A stretch of DNA of 64,000 bases from RYN-230 sp963704995 (lineage in GTDB: Bacteria; Actinomycetota; Actinomycetes; Streptosporangiales; Streptosporangiaceae). Numbering within the stretch: position 1 is the first letter of the stretch; each line of letters starts with the position of its first letter. The stretch lies in the NCBI GenBank assembly GCA_963704995.1, contig CAVPIM010000009.1, positions 1,116,001 to 1,180,000 on the forward strand, given 5' to 3'. This document shows positions 30,495-39,558 of this stretch, one piece after another. The notes beneath the pieces were generated by a model that did no database searches, was not told where the DNA came from, and saw only the letters and a program-made list of their open reading frames with translations. The position numbers and the translations under genes are program-made.

Positions 30495-30986
30495 ATGACA
30501 GACCGCGCGGACCTCGCCGCCGGCCAGCCCGCCGAGCGCTGGCTCGATCCGGCGGAGATGAAGGCGTGGCTAGCCTTCCTGGAGGTCAGCCACCTGCTGG
30601 AGCGCGCCATCGAGCAGCAGCTCCGGCAGGACGCGGGACTGTCACACGCGCAGTACGAGATCCTGTCCCGGCTGGGGGCCGCGGCCGGCGGGGCGCTGCG
30701 GATGAGCGAGCTGGCGGACGTGATCGTGGTGTCCCGCAGCGGCCTGACCTACCAGATCACCCAGCTGGAGAAGGCCGGCCTGGTCCGCCGTGAAAGGTGC
30801 CCGTCGGACGAGCGGGGCATCCTGGCCATCCTGACCGGCGCGGGCCGGGACGCCCTGACCCGCGCGGCCCCCGGCCATCTGAGGGTCGTCCGCGAGAACC
30901 TCATCGACGCCCTCACCCCGGCCCAGCGCGAGGCCCTGGCCGAGGGCCTGACCGCCGCCCGCACCCGCCTCCGCCCCGCCCCCTGA
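30495..30986 (+). CDS. MarR-family transcriptional regulator
   Basis: A 163-residue winged-helix repressor. LSHAQYEILSRLGAAAGGALRMSELADVIVVSRSGLTYQITQLEKAGLVRR forms the helix-turn-helix (about 50-100), followed by the wing with the conserved DERG (CPSDERGILAIL), then C-terminal dimerisation helices. ATG at 30495 after AAGGTGG. It probably represses itself and the divergent dioxygenase through the two sites upstream, likely relieved by a phenolic ligand. Confidence 0.92.
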   Translation: MTDRADLAAGQPAERWLDPAEMKAWLAFLEVSHLLERAIEQQLRQDAGLSHAQYEILSRLGAAAGGALRMSELADVIVVSRSGLTYQITQLEKAGLVRRERCPSDERGILAILTGAGRDALTRAAPGHLRVVRENLIDALTPAQREALAEGLTAARTRLRPAP

Positions 30987-31322
30987 TCCGCCGTCCCGGG
31001 CCGCCATCCCGGGCCGCCGTCCCGGGCCTAGGCGGCCTCCAGGCCCCGGCGCGACCCGCCCACCCCTCCGGACCCACAGTCCCCTTCAGCCCCACCGGCC
31101 CTTACTAGCCCCACCAGCTTTTGCTAGCCCCATCTAGCTTCTGCTAGCCCCTACCTCTGACAGCCCCACCACCCCCGCCGCCCCCCGCAGTAACGAGCCA
31201 GTGTTCGTGATCATGGGATTGCTGGCGTGGTAACGCCAGCAATCCCATGATCACGACGACGAGGTGTGACGGGAGGGTCTGGTGTGATCTGGGCGGCCGG
31301 GGGGCGAGGGCCTGGCGGCGGG
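30987..31322. other. Intergenic repeats and hairpin between marR and hutF
   Basis: No gene is supported. Three 13-bp units CCGCCGTCCCGGG (30988, 31001, 31014) follow the marR stop, then GCTAGCCCC-type repeats at 31103-31150, then the 24-bp hairpin at 31205-31256. Both flanking genes end here. Confidence 0.7.
31205..31256. terminator. Perfect 24-bp hairpin, second copy of family A
   Basis: Bases 31205-31228 pair perfectly with 31233-31256 around the 4-base loop GGTA. The arm starts TCGTGATCATGGGATTGC, matching the hairpin at 2183-2234 at 21 of 24 arm positions, with the same stem and loop lengths. It lies between convergent marR and hutF. Confidence 0.8.
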
Positions 31323-32750
31323 TCAGGCGAGGAGGGGGCGGATGGCCTGGGTGAGGGCGGCGGGGACGTCGGGGACCAGCAGGTGGTGGCCGTCCCGGAC
31401 CACGTCACGGCCGCCGGCCACCACGTCGGTCACGTCGGCCGCGGTCCCCGCGAACAGCACCGACTCCAGCGCGGTGGCGGCCGCCGCGCCCGCCAGCCGG
31501 GGACTGTCCAGGCGGACGGTGACCAGGTCGGCCAGGGCACCCGGGACGATCTCCCCCGCCTCCGGCCAGCCCAGGCAGGTCTGCCCGGCGACGGTGGCCG
31601 CCGTGGCCAGCGCCGCCGCCCCGAACCGGCCGCGGCGTCCGGAGGCCAGCCGCTCGCCCAGCTCGATGCGGCGGGCCTCGTCCAGCAGGTCGATCACCGC
31701 GTGACTGTCGCTGCCCACCGACAGCGGGCTGCCCGCGGCGGCCAGTGCTCCCGCCGGGCCGATGCCGTCGGCCAGGAACGCCTCCGTGGTCGGGCACAGG
31801 CACACGCAGGTGCGGCTGCCGCCCAGCAACTCCATGTCGCGGCGGGTGAGGTGCGTGGCGTGCACCATCGTGCTGCGCGGTCCCAGCGCCCCGGCGCCGT
31901 CCAGCACCCGCGCCGGGGTGGCCCCGTAAGCCGCCAGGCAGGCCTCGTTCTCCGCGGGCTGCTCGGACAGGTGCGCGTGCAGCGGCGCCCCGAGGCGGTG
32001 CGACCACTCGACGACCGGGTGCATCTGGGCCGGCGGCACCGCGCGCACCGAGTGGATAGCCACCCCGGCCCGGGCGTGCGGGGCCAGCATCCCGTGCTCG
32101 TCGGGGCCGAGCGCGGCCAGCCGGTCCGCCCACCGGGCCGCGTCCCCGTCGCTGAACCGCTGCTGCACCGGCGACAGCGGCGCGGGCGTCCCGTCCGGGG
32201 CCAGCCCGCCGGTGAGGTAGCAGGTATCCAGCAGGGTGATCCGCAGGCCCGCCTCGGCGGCCGCCTGGATGAGGGCGCGGCCCATCTCGTTGGGGTCGGC
32301 GTACGGCGATCCGCCCGGGCCGTGGTGCAGGTAGTGGAACTCCCCGACGCAGGTCACCCCGGCCAGGGCCATCTCCGCGTAGACGGCCCGGGCCAGCGCC
32401 AGGTAGCTGCCCGGCGACAGCCGGCCCGCGACCTGGTACATCCGTTCCCGCCAGGTCCAGAAGGTGCCCTCGCCCGCCTCGGTGATCCCGCGCAGCGCGC
32501 GGTGGAAGGCGTGCGAGTGCGCGTTGGCCAGGCCGGGCAGGGTGAGGCCGGGCCGCCGCTCGGTGCCCGGCGGCACCGCGTCCGGCGGCACGTCCGGGGT
32601 GACCGCCCGGAACACGCTCCCGCTCGCCTCGATCAGCACCCCGGACCGGACCTCGCCCCGGCCCAGCCAGGCCAGCTCGGCGTGCCAGCGGCGGACACCG
32701 GACGGCCCGGACCCAGGCGGCCCGGGCGTGGCCGCGCCGGGGCCGGGCAT
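31323..32750 (-). CDS. hutF: Formimidoylglutamate deiminase
   Basis: A 475-residue amidohydrolase converting N-formimino-L-glutamate to N-formyl-L-glutamate plus ammonia. Metal motifs: LANAHSHAFHRALRG (about 75), HAHLSEQPAENEACLAAYG (about 258) and GSDSHAVIDLLDEAR (about 345). WTWRERMY and FHYLHHGPGGSPYADPNEM are typical of HutF. The ATG at 32750 overlaps the stop of the upstream M20 hydrolase (TGATG), showing coupling; the longer frame to 33149 is antisense noise. Its product requires a deformylase, and no HutG is in the window. Confidence 0.92.
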   Translation of the reverse strand: MPGPGAATPGPPGSGPSGVRRWHAELAWLGRGEVRSGVLIEASGSVFRAVTPDVPPDAVPPGTERRPGLTLPGLANAHSHAFHRALRGITEAGEGTFWTWRERMYQVAGRLSPGSYLALARAVYAEMALAGVTCVGEFHYLHHGPGGSPYADPNEMGRALIQAAAEAGLRITLLDTCYLTGGLAPDGTPAPLSPVQQRFSDGDAARWADRLAALGPDEHGMLAPHARAGVAIHSVRAVPPAQMHPVVEWSHRLGAPLHAHLSEQPAENEACLAAYGATPARVLDGAGALGPRSTMVHATHLTRRDMELLGGSRTCVCLCPTTEAFLADGIGPAGALAAAGSPLSVGSDSHAVIDLLDEARRIELGERLASGRRGRFGAAALATAATVAGQTCLGWPEAGEIVPGALADLVTVRLDSPRLAGAAAATALESVLFAGTAADVTDVVAGGRDVVRDGHHLLVPDVPAALTQAIRPLLA

Positions 32751-34063
32751 CAGCCGGCCAGTTCGCGGAGCACGGCCGCGAGCGCGGTGACCCCCGCCGC
32801 GCAGTCCACGTCCTCGGCGTGCTCCGCCGGTGAGTGCGACACCCCGGTGGGGTTGCGGACGAACAGCATCGCGGTGGGCAGCCGGGCGGCCAGCACCCCG
32901 GCGTCGTGCCCGGCCCCGGTCGGCAGCGCGGGCGCCTCGATTCCCCGGCCGGCCAGCGCCGCCGCCAGCCGGCCCGCCAGCGGGACGTCGAACTCGACCT
33001 CGGGGCTGAACGACTCCTGGCGGGACGTCAGCACGACCCGGTTGGCCTCGGATTCCTGCCCGGCCGCGGCCAGGATCTGGTCCACCGTTTCCTCGAGCGC
33101 CCGGCCGTCCGGGGCCCGGACGTCCAGCCAGGCCCGCACCACGGAGCACACCGCGTTGGCCGCGCCCGGCTCGGCGGTCACCTTGCCGATCGTGGCCCGT
33201 GTGCCGCGCTCGACCGCCGCCCGGCGGGCGGCCAGCACGGTGGCCGCGTAGGGGATCATCGGATCACGCCGGTCGGCCAGCGCGGCCGTGCCCGCGTGAT
33301 CAGCCTGCCCGGCGAAGTCGAGCCGCCAGCGGCCGTGCGGCCAGATCCCGTCGGCGATGCCCAGGGCGGCATCGAGGTCCGCGAGAGCCCGGCCCTGCTC
33401 GACGTGCAGCTCCACGTAGCAGCCGAGCCGCGCGATCAGGTCCTCGTCGCGGCCGATCTGCCCCGGATCCCGCCCGGCCGCCTGCATCGCGGCGGCCAGC
33501 GTGATCCCGTCGCCGTCGCGCAGCCCGCGGGCCCGCTCCGGGTCGATCGCGCCGGTGAGCAGGCGGCTGCCCAGGCAGGCGACCCCGAAGCGGGCCCCTT
33601 CCTCCTCGGTGAACGCGGCCACCGCGATCGGCCGGGCCGGGGCGAAGCCGGCCGCGCGGAGCTCGTCGATCGCCGCGAAGGCGGACACCACGCCCAGCGG
33701 CCCGTCGTAGGCACCGCCGTCCGGCACCGAGTCCAGGTGGCTTCCCGTGGCCACGGCCGTACCGGCCCGGGGGGGCGCCCCGCCGGCACCTCCCGACGCA
33801 CCCCCGGGCACGTCCCACCAGGCCCAGAGGTTGCCGTTGCGGTCCTGGTCGGTGCGCAGCTGCCGGTCCCGGGCCGCGGCCTCGAACCAGGCCTGGCAGT
33901 CCCGGTCGGCCGGGGTCCAGGAGTACCGGCGGTAGCCGCCGGTGCCCGGGTCCCGGCCGACCGGCAGCAGCGACTCCCACAGTGCCGCAAACCCGGCCGC
34001 AAACCCCCCCGCAAACCCCGCCCCCGACCCCAACCCCGACCCGGGTGAGGGTGCCGCGGGCAT
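32750..34063 (-). CDS. M20-family amidohydrolase (allantoate amidohydrolase / N-carbamoyl-amino-acid hydrolase type) in hut operon
   Basis: A 437-residue dinuclear metallohydrolase. Motifs: TGSHLDSVPDGGAYDGPLGV (His/Asp ligands, about 107), AFTEEEGARFGVACLGSR (about 150), YVELHVEQG (about 215), GQADHAGTAALADRRD (about 248) and PTGAGHDAGVLAA, then RNPTGVSHSPAEH near the C-terminus. This is the L-carbamoylase/allantoate hydrolase subfamily. ATG at 34063 overlaps the hutU stop, and its own stop overlaps hutF, so it is locked between two histidine-degradation genes. Hydrolysis of N-formyl-L-glutamate is a reasonable inferred role in place of HutG. Confidence 0.85.
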   Translation of the reverse strand: MPAAPSPGSGLGSGAGFAGGFAAGFAALWESLLPVGRDPGTGGYRRYSWTPADRDCQAWFEAAARDRQLRTDQDRNGNLWAWWDVPGGASGGAGGAPPRAGTAVATGSHLDSVPDGGAYDGPLGVVSAFAAIDELRAAGFAPARPIAVAAFTEEEGARFGVACLGSRLLTGAIDPERARGLRDGDGITLAAAMQAAGRDPGQIGRDEDLIARLGCYVELHVEQGRALADLDAALGIADGIWPHGRWRLDFAGQADHAGTAALADRRDPMIPYAATVLAARRAAVERGTRATIGKVTAEPGAANAVCSVVRAWLDVRAPDGRALEETVDQILAAAGQESEANRVVLTSRQESFSPEVEFDVPLAGRLAAALAGRGIEAPALPTGAGHDAGVLAARLPTAMLFVRNPTGVSHSPAEHAEDVDCAAGVTALAAVLRELAG

Positions 34064-35730
34064 CACGACTGCATCGGGACGCGGACGCCCCGCTGCGCGG
34101 CCACCTCGGCGGCCTCCTCGTAGCCGGCGTCCACGTGCCGGATCACGCCCATCCCCGGGTCGTTGGTGAGCACCCGCTCCAGCTTCTCCCCGGCCAGCGG
34201 GGTGCCGTCGGCCACGCACACCTGGCCGGCGTGGATGGACCGGCCGATGCCCACGCCGCCGCCGTGGTGGATGCTCACCCAGGACGCACCTGACGCCGTG
34301 TTGACCAGCGCGTTCAGCAGCGGCCAGTCGGCGATCGCGTCGGAGCCGTCGGCCATGCCCTCGGTCTCCCGGTAGGGCGAGGCCACCGACCCGCAGTCCA
34401 GGTGGTCACGGCCGAGCACGATGGGGGCCGCCACGTCGCCCCGCGCGACCAGCTCGTTGAACCGGAGCCCGGCCAGGTGCCGCTCACCGTAGCCGAGCCA
34501 GCAGATCCGCGCCGGGAGGCCCTGGAAGTGCACTTTCTCCTGGGCCATCCGGATCCACCGGGCCAGCGGCTCGTTGTCGGGGAACAGGTCGAGGATGGCC
34601 GCGTCGGTGGCGGCGATGTCGGCCGGGTCACCGGACAGCGCGGCCCAGCGGAACGGCCCCCGGCCCTCGCAGAACAGCGGCCGGATGTAGGCGGGCACGA
34701 AGCCGGGGAAGTCGAACGCCCGGGTGTAGCCGGCCAGCTGCGCCTCACCGCGGATGGAGTTCCCGTAGTCGAACACCTCCGCGCCCGCGTCCATGAACCC
34801 GACCATCGCCTCGACGTGCGCGGCCATCGACTGCCGGGCCCGCTCGGTGAATCCGGCCGGGTCCTCGGCCCGCAGCGCGGCCATGTCCTCGAACGGCACG
34901 CCGCGGGGCAGGTAGGTCAGCGGGTCGTGCGCCGAGGTCTGGTCGGTGACCACGTCGATGGGCGCCCCCATGGCCAGCATCCGGGGCAGCAGCTCGGCCG
35001 CGTTGCCGAGCAGGCCGATGGACAGCGGCTCCCCGGCGTCCCGCGCCGCGGCGGCGCGGCGCAGCGCGTCCTCGACGTCGTCCGCGGCCACGTCCAGGTA
35101 GCCGTGCTCGATCCGGCGGGCGATCCGCGACGGGTCGCAGTCGATGACGATCGCCACCCCGCCGTTCATGGTGACCGCGAGCGGCTGGGCACCGCCCATG
35201 CCGCCCAGCCCGGCGGTCAGCGTGATCGTGCCGGCCAGCGACCCGCCGAACCGTTTCGCCGCCACGGCCGCGAACGTCTCGTAGGTGCCCTGCAGGATGC
35301 CCTGCGTCCCGATGTAGATCCACGACCCGGCGGTCATCTGCCCGTACATGGTCAGCCCGAGGGACTCCAGGCGGCGGAACTCCTCCCAGGTGGCCCACTG
35401 CGGGACCAGGTTGGAGTTGGCGATCAGGACCCGGGGGGCCCATTCGTGGGTGCGCATCACCCCGACCGGCTTGCCCGACTGGACCAGCAGGGTCTCGTCG
35501 CCCTGGAGGTCGGTCAGGCTGCGCACGATCGCGTCGTAGGCCGGCCAGCTGCGGGCGGCGCGGCCCGAGCCGCCGTACACGATGAGCTGGTCGGGATGCT
35601 CGGCCACCTCGGGATCGAGGTTGTTCATGAGCATCCGCATGGCCGCCTCCTGCGGCCAGCCCCGGCAGGACAGGGCGGTGCCGCGGGGGGCACGGACCGG
35701 TCGCGGGCCGGATGGGTCGGCGGCAGGCAT
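34063..35730 (-). CDS. hutU: Urocanate hydratase
   Basis: A 555-residue NAD-dependent urocanase converting urocanate to imidazolone propionate. Identity is clear from LMNNLDPEVAEHPDQLIVYG, GWPQEAAMRML, MTAGSWIYIGTQGILQGT, TITLTAGLGGMGGAQPLA (nucleotide-binding region) and the SIHHGGGVGIGRSIHAG segment near residue 490. The ATG at 35730 has GAGGAG upstream; the frame extends to 35811 without support. First gene of hutU-M20-hutF. No histidine ammonia-lyase (hutH) is in the window. Confidence 0.96.
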   Translation of the reverse strand: MPAADPSGPRPVRAPRGTALSCRGWPQEAAMRMLMNNLDPEVAEHPDQLIVYGGSGRAARSWPAYDAIVRSLTDLQGDETLLVQSGKPVGVMRTHEWAPRVLIANSNLVPQWATWEEFRRLESLGLTMYGQMTAGSWIYIGTQGILQGTYETFAAVAAKRFGGSLAGTITLTAGLGGMGGAQPLAVTMNGGVAIVIDCDPSRIARRIEHGYLDVAADDVEDALRRAAAARDAGEPLSIGLLGNAAELLPRMLAMGAPIDVVTDQTSAHDPLTYLPRGVPFEDMAALRAEDPAGFTERARQSMAAHVEAMVGFMDAGAEVFDYGNSIRGEAQLAGYTRAFDFPGFVPAYIRPLFCEGRGPFRWAALSGDPADIAATDAAILDLFPDNEPLARWIRMAQEKVHFQGLPARICWLGYGERHLAGLRFNELVARGDVAAPIVLGRDHLDCGSVASPYRETEGMADGSDAIADWPLLNALVNTASGASWVSIHHGGGVGIGRSIHAGQVCVADGTPLAGEKLERVLTNDPGMGVIRHVDAGYEEAAEVAAQRGVRVPMQS

Positions 35731-35834
35731 CGCTGGCTCCTCGTCGAGTCGGCAACCCGGCAGGTCGCGGGTCGGCAGGCCGGGGCGGCGGCCGCCGCCC
35801 CGGTTCATCATCCCTGGTAACTCTCTAACGCCAA

Positions 35835-35878
35835 GCGCCGGGCGGGATCCACCCCTGAGGGTGAGTCCCGCCCGGCGC
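35835..35878 (-). terminator. Hairpin between the solute-ABC operon and hutU
   Basis: GCGCCGGGCGGGA (35835-35847) pairs with 35866-35878; an inner CACCC/GGGTG stem extends it. It lies past the last gene of the minus-strand ABC operon and before hutU. CCGGCAGCCGG-type short repeats follow at 35885-35945. Confidence 0.7.
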
Positions 35879-35959
35879 CATGAGCCGGGGACCGGCAGCC
35901 GGTGATCAGCACCCGGTGACCGGCAGCCGGGGACGGAAGCCGGGGATCAGCCGCCGGGA

Positions 35960-36961
35960 TCAGCCCATGCCGACCGCCTTGAGCCAGCCCTGGGCGACCG
36001 TGGAGTAGTTGGCGTGGTCGAGGATGACCGCCTTGTCCATCTGGAGCAGGGCGTTGGTGGTCAGCTTCTGCGAGATCTCGTTCAGCGTGTTCGTGATAGT
36101 CGGGGTGGCCGCCTTCTTGTAGACCAGCGGGACCACGTTCTGCGCCGCGAAGTTGAACTTGGGGTCAGCCAGCGCCACCAGCTTGTCGGTGACGATCTGC
36201 GGCGTGGTGGTGAACACGTCGGCCGCCTGGACCTTCCCGTCCTTCAGCGCGGCCAGGGTGAGCGGGCCGGACTCGTCGAGCGGGACGAAGGACTTGAAGG
36301 TCAGCCCGTAGTTCTTCTTCAGCCCGACCAGTCCGTCGGTGCGGGTCTTGAACTCCGGCGGGCCGCCGATGGCCAGGGTCTTCGCGTAGGGCTTGAGGTC
36401 CGCGATGGACTTCAGGTGGTCCTTGGCCGCCAGGGCCTGGGTCACCGTGACCGAGTCCTTGTCCTGGGCGGATGAGGGGTTGAGGATCTCCAGCGTCGAG
36501 GGCAGCTTCGACCTCAGCGCGGCGTCCACCTCGGCGGTGGTCGCGGCGGTGCTGCTGGTGTCCACCGACGTGGTCAGCAGCGCGCCGTTATATTCGGGAA
36601 TGATGCTGATCGCGCCCTTTGAGATCTGCGGGTAATAGACCTCGCGGGCGCCGATGTTGAATTTCGGCGTCACCTTCACGCCCTTGGCCTGGAGCGCCAG
36701 AACGTAAATCTCGGCCAGCAGCTCGTTCTCCGGGAAGTTGGCCGAGCCGACGACGACCGTGCCTTTCGCCGCACTGGGGGCCAGCGGGTTAGAGCTACTG
36801 CTGCTGCCGCCGCTCCCGCCGCCGCTGCTGCTGCACGCGGCCAGCCCCAGGCCCGTCAGGACGGCCAGGCCGCCGATCGCTCCAGCCCGCAGATTCTTCC
36901 TGCGCGGTGCTTGGGCGACTGACAGGGATGCGACCGCCGCGAATCGCGATCTCGGAAACAT
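35960..36961 (-). CDS. Glycine betaine/choline-type ABC transporter substrate-binding lipoprotein
   Basis: A 333-residue OpuAC/ProX-OsmF-family binding protein, anchored outside the membrane. A basic N-terminus and hydrophobic stretch end in the lipobox LAACSSSGG (about Cys46), followed by a Ser/Gly linker. The mature part starts GTVVVGSANFPENELLAEIYVLAL, typical of the OpuBC/OsmF group, with EYNGALLTTSVD for the second lobe. The ATG at 36961 follows AGAAGGGA; the longer frame to 37060 is unlikely. It is the last gene of a four-gene operon. The ligand is probably a quaternary ammonium solute. Confidence 0.92.
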   Translation of the reverse strand: MFPRSRFAAVASLSVAQAPRRKNLRAGAIGGLAVLTGLGLAACSSSGGGSGGSSSSSNPLAPSAAKGTVVVGSANFPENELLAEIYVLALQAKGVKVTPKFNIGAREVYYPQISKGAISIIPEYNGALLTTSVDTSSTAATTAEVDAALRSKLPSTLEILNPSSAQDKDSVTVTQALAAKDHLKSIADLKPYAKTLAIGGPPEFKTRTDGLVGLKKNYGLTFKSFVPLDESGPLTLAALKDGKVQAADVFTTTPQIVTDKLVALADPKFNFAAQNVVPLVYKKAATPTITNTLNEISQKLTTNALLQMDKAVILDHANYSTVAQGWLKAVGMG

Positions 36962-36998
36962 GGTGTTTCCCTTCTTTTCCGATAGATTTAGTACGCTA

Positions 36999-37676
36999 TC
37001 ATGACGTGCGCCCTTGCAGGCGCAGGCCCTTTGGCACGACAGCACGCCGCACGCCGACAAAAAACGCCTGAACGGCGAGGGCCAGCAGGACCACGAACAA
37101 TGCCCCGCCGGCGACCTCCCCGTAATTGTTGGTCGCCAGGCCGTCGATTATGTAACGTCCCAGTCCGCCGAGGCCGATGTAGGCGGCGATCGTCGCGGTG
37201 GCGACCACGAAGATCGCGCCGGTGCGCAGACCGAGGACGATCAGCGGCATGGCCACCGGTACCTCGACCTTGCGCACCTGCTGCCAGGGCGTCATGCCCA
37301 TGCCGCGGGCGGCGTCCCGGAGCTCCGGGTCCACCCCGGCGACTCCCTCATAGACGTTCACCAGGATGGGCGGGATCCCCAGCACGACCAGCGGGACCAG
37401 CCAGGCCAGCACGGAGAAGCCGAGCCAGATGGTCAGCAGGACCAGCAGGGCCAGCGTGGGGATGGCCCGCCAGGCGTTGGCCACGTTGACGACCAGCAGC
37501 GCCCCGCGGCCGGTGTGACCGATCAGGATGCCCAGCGGGATGGCGATCAGCGCCGCGACGACCAGCGCCAGCGCGGTGTAGCCGAGCTGCTCGAGGATCC
37601 GGACCGGGATGCCCCCGGAGCCGTGCCACTGCTGCGGCTGCTTCAGCCAGTTCCAGGCGTAGCTGAGGAAGCTCAT
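36999..37676 (-). CDS. ABC permease, OpuC/ProW type (second)
   Basis: A 225-residue permease with five to six membrane segments (LGYTALALVVAALIAIPLGILIGH first) and the ATPase-contact EAA loop DPELRDAARGMGMTPWQQVRKVEVPVAMPL cut across residues 115-145. The ATG at 37676 overlaps the stop of the other permease by four bases (ATGA). Works with the neighbouring permease, the ATPase and the lipoprotein. Confidence 0.92.
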   Translation of the reverse strand: MSFLSYAWNWLKQPQQWHGSGGIPVRILEQLGYTALALVVAALIAIPLGILIGHTGRGALLVVNVANAWRAIPTLALLVLLTIWLGFSVLAWLVPLVVLGIPPILVNVYEGVAGVDPELRDAARGMGMTPWQQVRKVEVPVAMPLIVLGLRTGAIFVVATATIAAYIGLGGLGRYIIDGLATNNYGEVAGGALFVVLLALAVQAFFVGVRRAVVPKGLRLQGRTS

Positions 37677-38350
37677 ACGATGCCTCCCGGCAGCGGCTGG
37701 GCTGGAAGCCCCATCGGGATGTCCACCGGCTGACGCCGGGCGCGGCGCGGCCGCCAGGGGGTCAGCGCCCGCCGGAGCAGCACCAGCAGCAGGTCGCAGA
37801 CCAGCGCGAGCGCGATGATGAGGCCCCCGCCCACGTAGATCTCGGTGAGGAAGTCGCGCTGGTAGCCGTCCACGATGAGGTAGCCGAGGCTGCTGACACC
37901 GATCAGCTGGCCGACGCTGGCCAGGCTGATGCTGGACACCATGGCCACCCGCAGCCCGGCGATCACGATAGGCACCGCGACCGGGAGCTCGACCTGGACC
38001 AGGCGCCGGAGCGTGCCGAACCCCATGGCCGTGGCGGCCTGGCGGACCGGATCAGGGACCGACCGCATGCCGTCCACCACGCTCGGCACCAGCACGCACA
38101 GCGAGAACAGCGTGAGCGGGATGATCACCGTGGTGTCCGTCAGGCCGGTGTACGGGATCAGCACGATGAACAGGGCCAGCGAGGGCAGCGCGTACAGCAC
38201 GCTGGTCGCCGACAGCACCGGCGGGTAGAGCCAGCGCCAGCGGGCGCAGGCGATGCCCAGCGGCAGCGAGATGGCCAGCCCGATCAGCGCGGGCACGATC
38301 CCCAGGTAGGCACTCTCCCAGGTGAGCCTGGGAACGGCGGACCAGTCCAT
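37673..38350 (-). CDS. ABC permease, OpuC/ProW type (first)
   Basis: A 225-residue permease: YLGIVPALIGLAISLPLGIA starts the first helices, LYALPSLALFIVLIPYTG follows, and the EAA loop is PDPVRQAATAMGFGTLRRLVQ around residue 125. The ATG at 38350 lies two bases after the ATPase stop. The longer frame to 38716 overlaps the ATPase gene and is rejected. Two different permeases imply a heterodimeric channel, as in OpuC/OpuB systems. Confidence 0.92.
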   Translation of the reverse strand: MDWSAVPRLTWESAYLGIVPALIGLAISLPLGIACARWRWLYPPVLSATSVLYALPSLALFIVLIPYTGLTDTTVIIPLTLFSLCVLVPSVVDGMRSVPDPVRQAATAMGFGTLRRLVQVELPVAVPIVIAGLRVAMVSSISLASVGQLIGVSSLGYLIVDGYQRDFLTEIYVGGGLIIALALVCDLLLVLLRRALTPWRPRRARRQPVDIPMGLPAQPLPGGIV

Positions 38351-38352
38351 GG

Positions 38353-39558
38353 CTAGGAGGCCGCTTCCGGTGCGGTGGGCGCCGATTGCGGCGCGGTGGG
38401 CGCGGTTTGCGGCGCCGCGCTGGCGGGCTCCGGGGCCGCCCCGCCCTGGTCCGCGGCGTGGATCGCGACCCGCAACCGGTCGTAGGAGGTCACGCCGACC
38501 ACGCGGCCGTCGCCGTCGACCCCGACCGCCTGGCCGGCCGGCGACAGCACGGTCGCGTCCAGGGCCGCCCGGAGCGAGTCTGTGCGCACGTCGAACGTGT
38601 GGCCGTACGGCTCCAGCCGGGCCTGCCCGGCCCGCGCCCCGCTGGGCAGCGCTTCGAGGTCGCTGGCCGCAGCCCAGCCGCGGGGCTGGTGCCCGCCGCG
38701 GGTGACCAGCACCCACTCCTCCCCGGCCTGGCGGGCGGAGTCGGCCGCCATCGATGCGGACACGTCCTCGTCGACCACCGCCCGGTCGTCCAGGCTGAGC
38801 CCGGAGGCGGCCAGGAACGACAGGCGGCGGATGCCGCGGTCGAAGCCGAGGAAGTTCTCCACGTACCCGTCGGCCGGCGCGGCCAGCAGCCGCTCGGGGG
38901 TGTCCAGCTGGGCGATCTTCCCGCCCGGCCGGAAGATGGCGACCTGGTCGCCCACCTTGATGGCCTCCTCGACATCGTGGGTGACCAGCACCACGGTCTT
39001 GTGCAGCTCCGCCTGGAGCCTGAGGAGCTCATCTTGCAGGGTGGCTCGGACAATCGGGTCGACCGCGCTGAACGGCTCGTCCATCAGCAGCACCGGCGGG
39101 TCGGCGGCCAGGGCCCGGGCCACCCCGACCCGCTGCTGCTGCCCGCCGGACAACTGGTACGGGTAGCGGCCGGCCAGGCTCTCGTCCAGGCCGACCAGCG
39201 TCATGAGCTCCCGGGCGCGGGCCCGGGCCTTGCTCTTGCCCCAGCCGATCAGCAGCGGCACCGTGCCGATGTTGTCCTCGATGGTCCGGTGCGGGAACAG
39301 GCCCGCCTGCTGGATGACGTAACCGATACCCCGGCGCAGCGCTGAGGGGTTCTGCTGCTGGATGTCCTGGCCGTCCAGCAGGATCCGCCCGCTGGACGGG
39401 TCGATCAGCCGGTTGATCATGCGCAGCGTGGTGGTCTTGCCGCACCCGCTCGGGCCGACGAGGACCATGGTCTGGCCGCCCGGCACCTCAAGGTCGAGAC
39501 TGTCCACCGCGACAGTGCCCCCGGGGTACCGTTTTGTCACGCTCTCGAAGGTGATCAA
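38353..39558 (-). CDS. ABC transporter ATPase, OpuCA/ProV type
   Basis: About 401 residues. ABC core: Walker A VGPSGCGKTTTLRM (about 33), Q-loop YVIQQAGLFPHR, signature QLSGGQQQRVGVARALA (about 135) and Walker B VLLMDEPFSAVDP. Residues about 290-375 look like a degenerate CBS pair (VRTDSLRAALDATVLSPAGQ, GVDGDGRVVGVTSYDRL), the part that senses ionic strength in related systems. A Pro/Ala-rich tail follows. The TTG at 39558 (LITFESVTKRYPGG) is preferred because GGAAGG is upstream and homologues begin here; an in-frame start at 39633 is possible. Confidence 0.9.
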   Translation of the reverse strand: MITFESVTKRYPGGTVAVDSLDLEVPGGQTMVLVGPSGCGKTTTLRMINRLIDPSSGRILLDGQDIQQQNPSALRRGIGYVIQQAGLFPHRTIEDNIGTVPLLIGWGKSKARARARELMTLVGLDESLAGRYPYQLSGGQQQRVGVARALAADPPVLLMDEPFSAVDPIVRATLQDELLRLQAELHKTVVLVTHDVEEAIKVGDQVAIFRPGGKIAQLDTPERLLAAPADGYVENFLGFDRGIRRLSFLAASGLSLDDRAVVDEDVSASMAADSARQAGEEWVLVTRGGHQPRGWAAASDLEALPSGARAGQARLEPYGHTFDVRTDSLRAALDATVLSPAGQAVGVDGDGRVVGVTSYDRLRVAIHAADQGGAAPEPASAAPQTAPTAPQSAPTAPEAAS

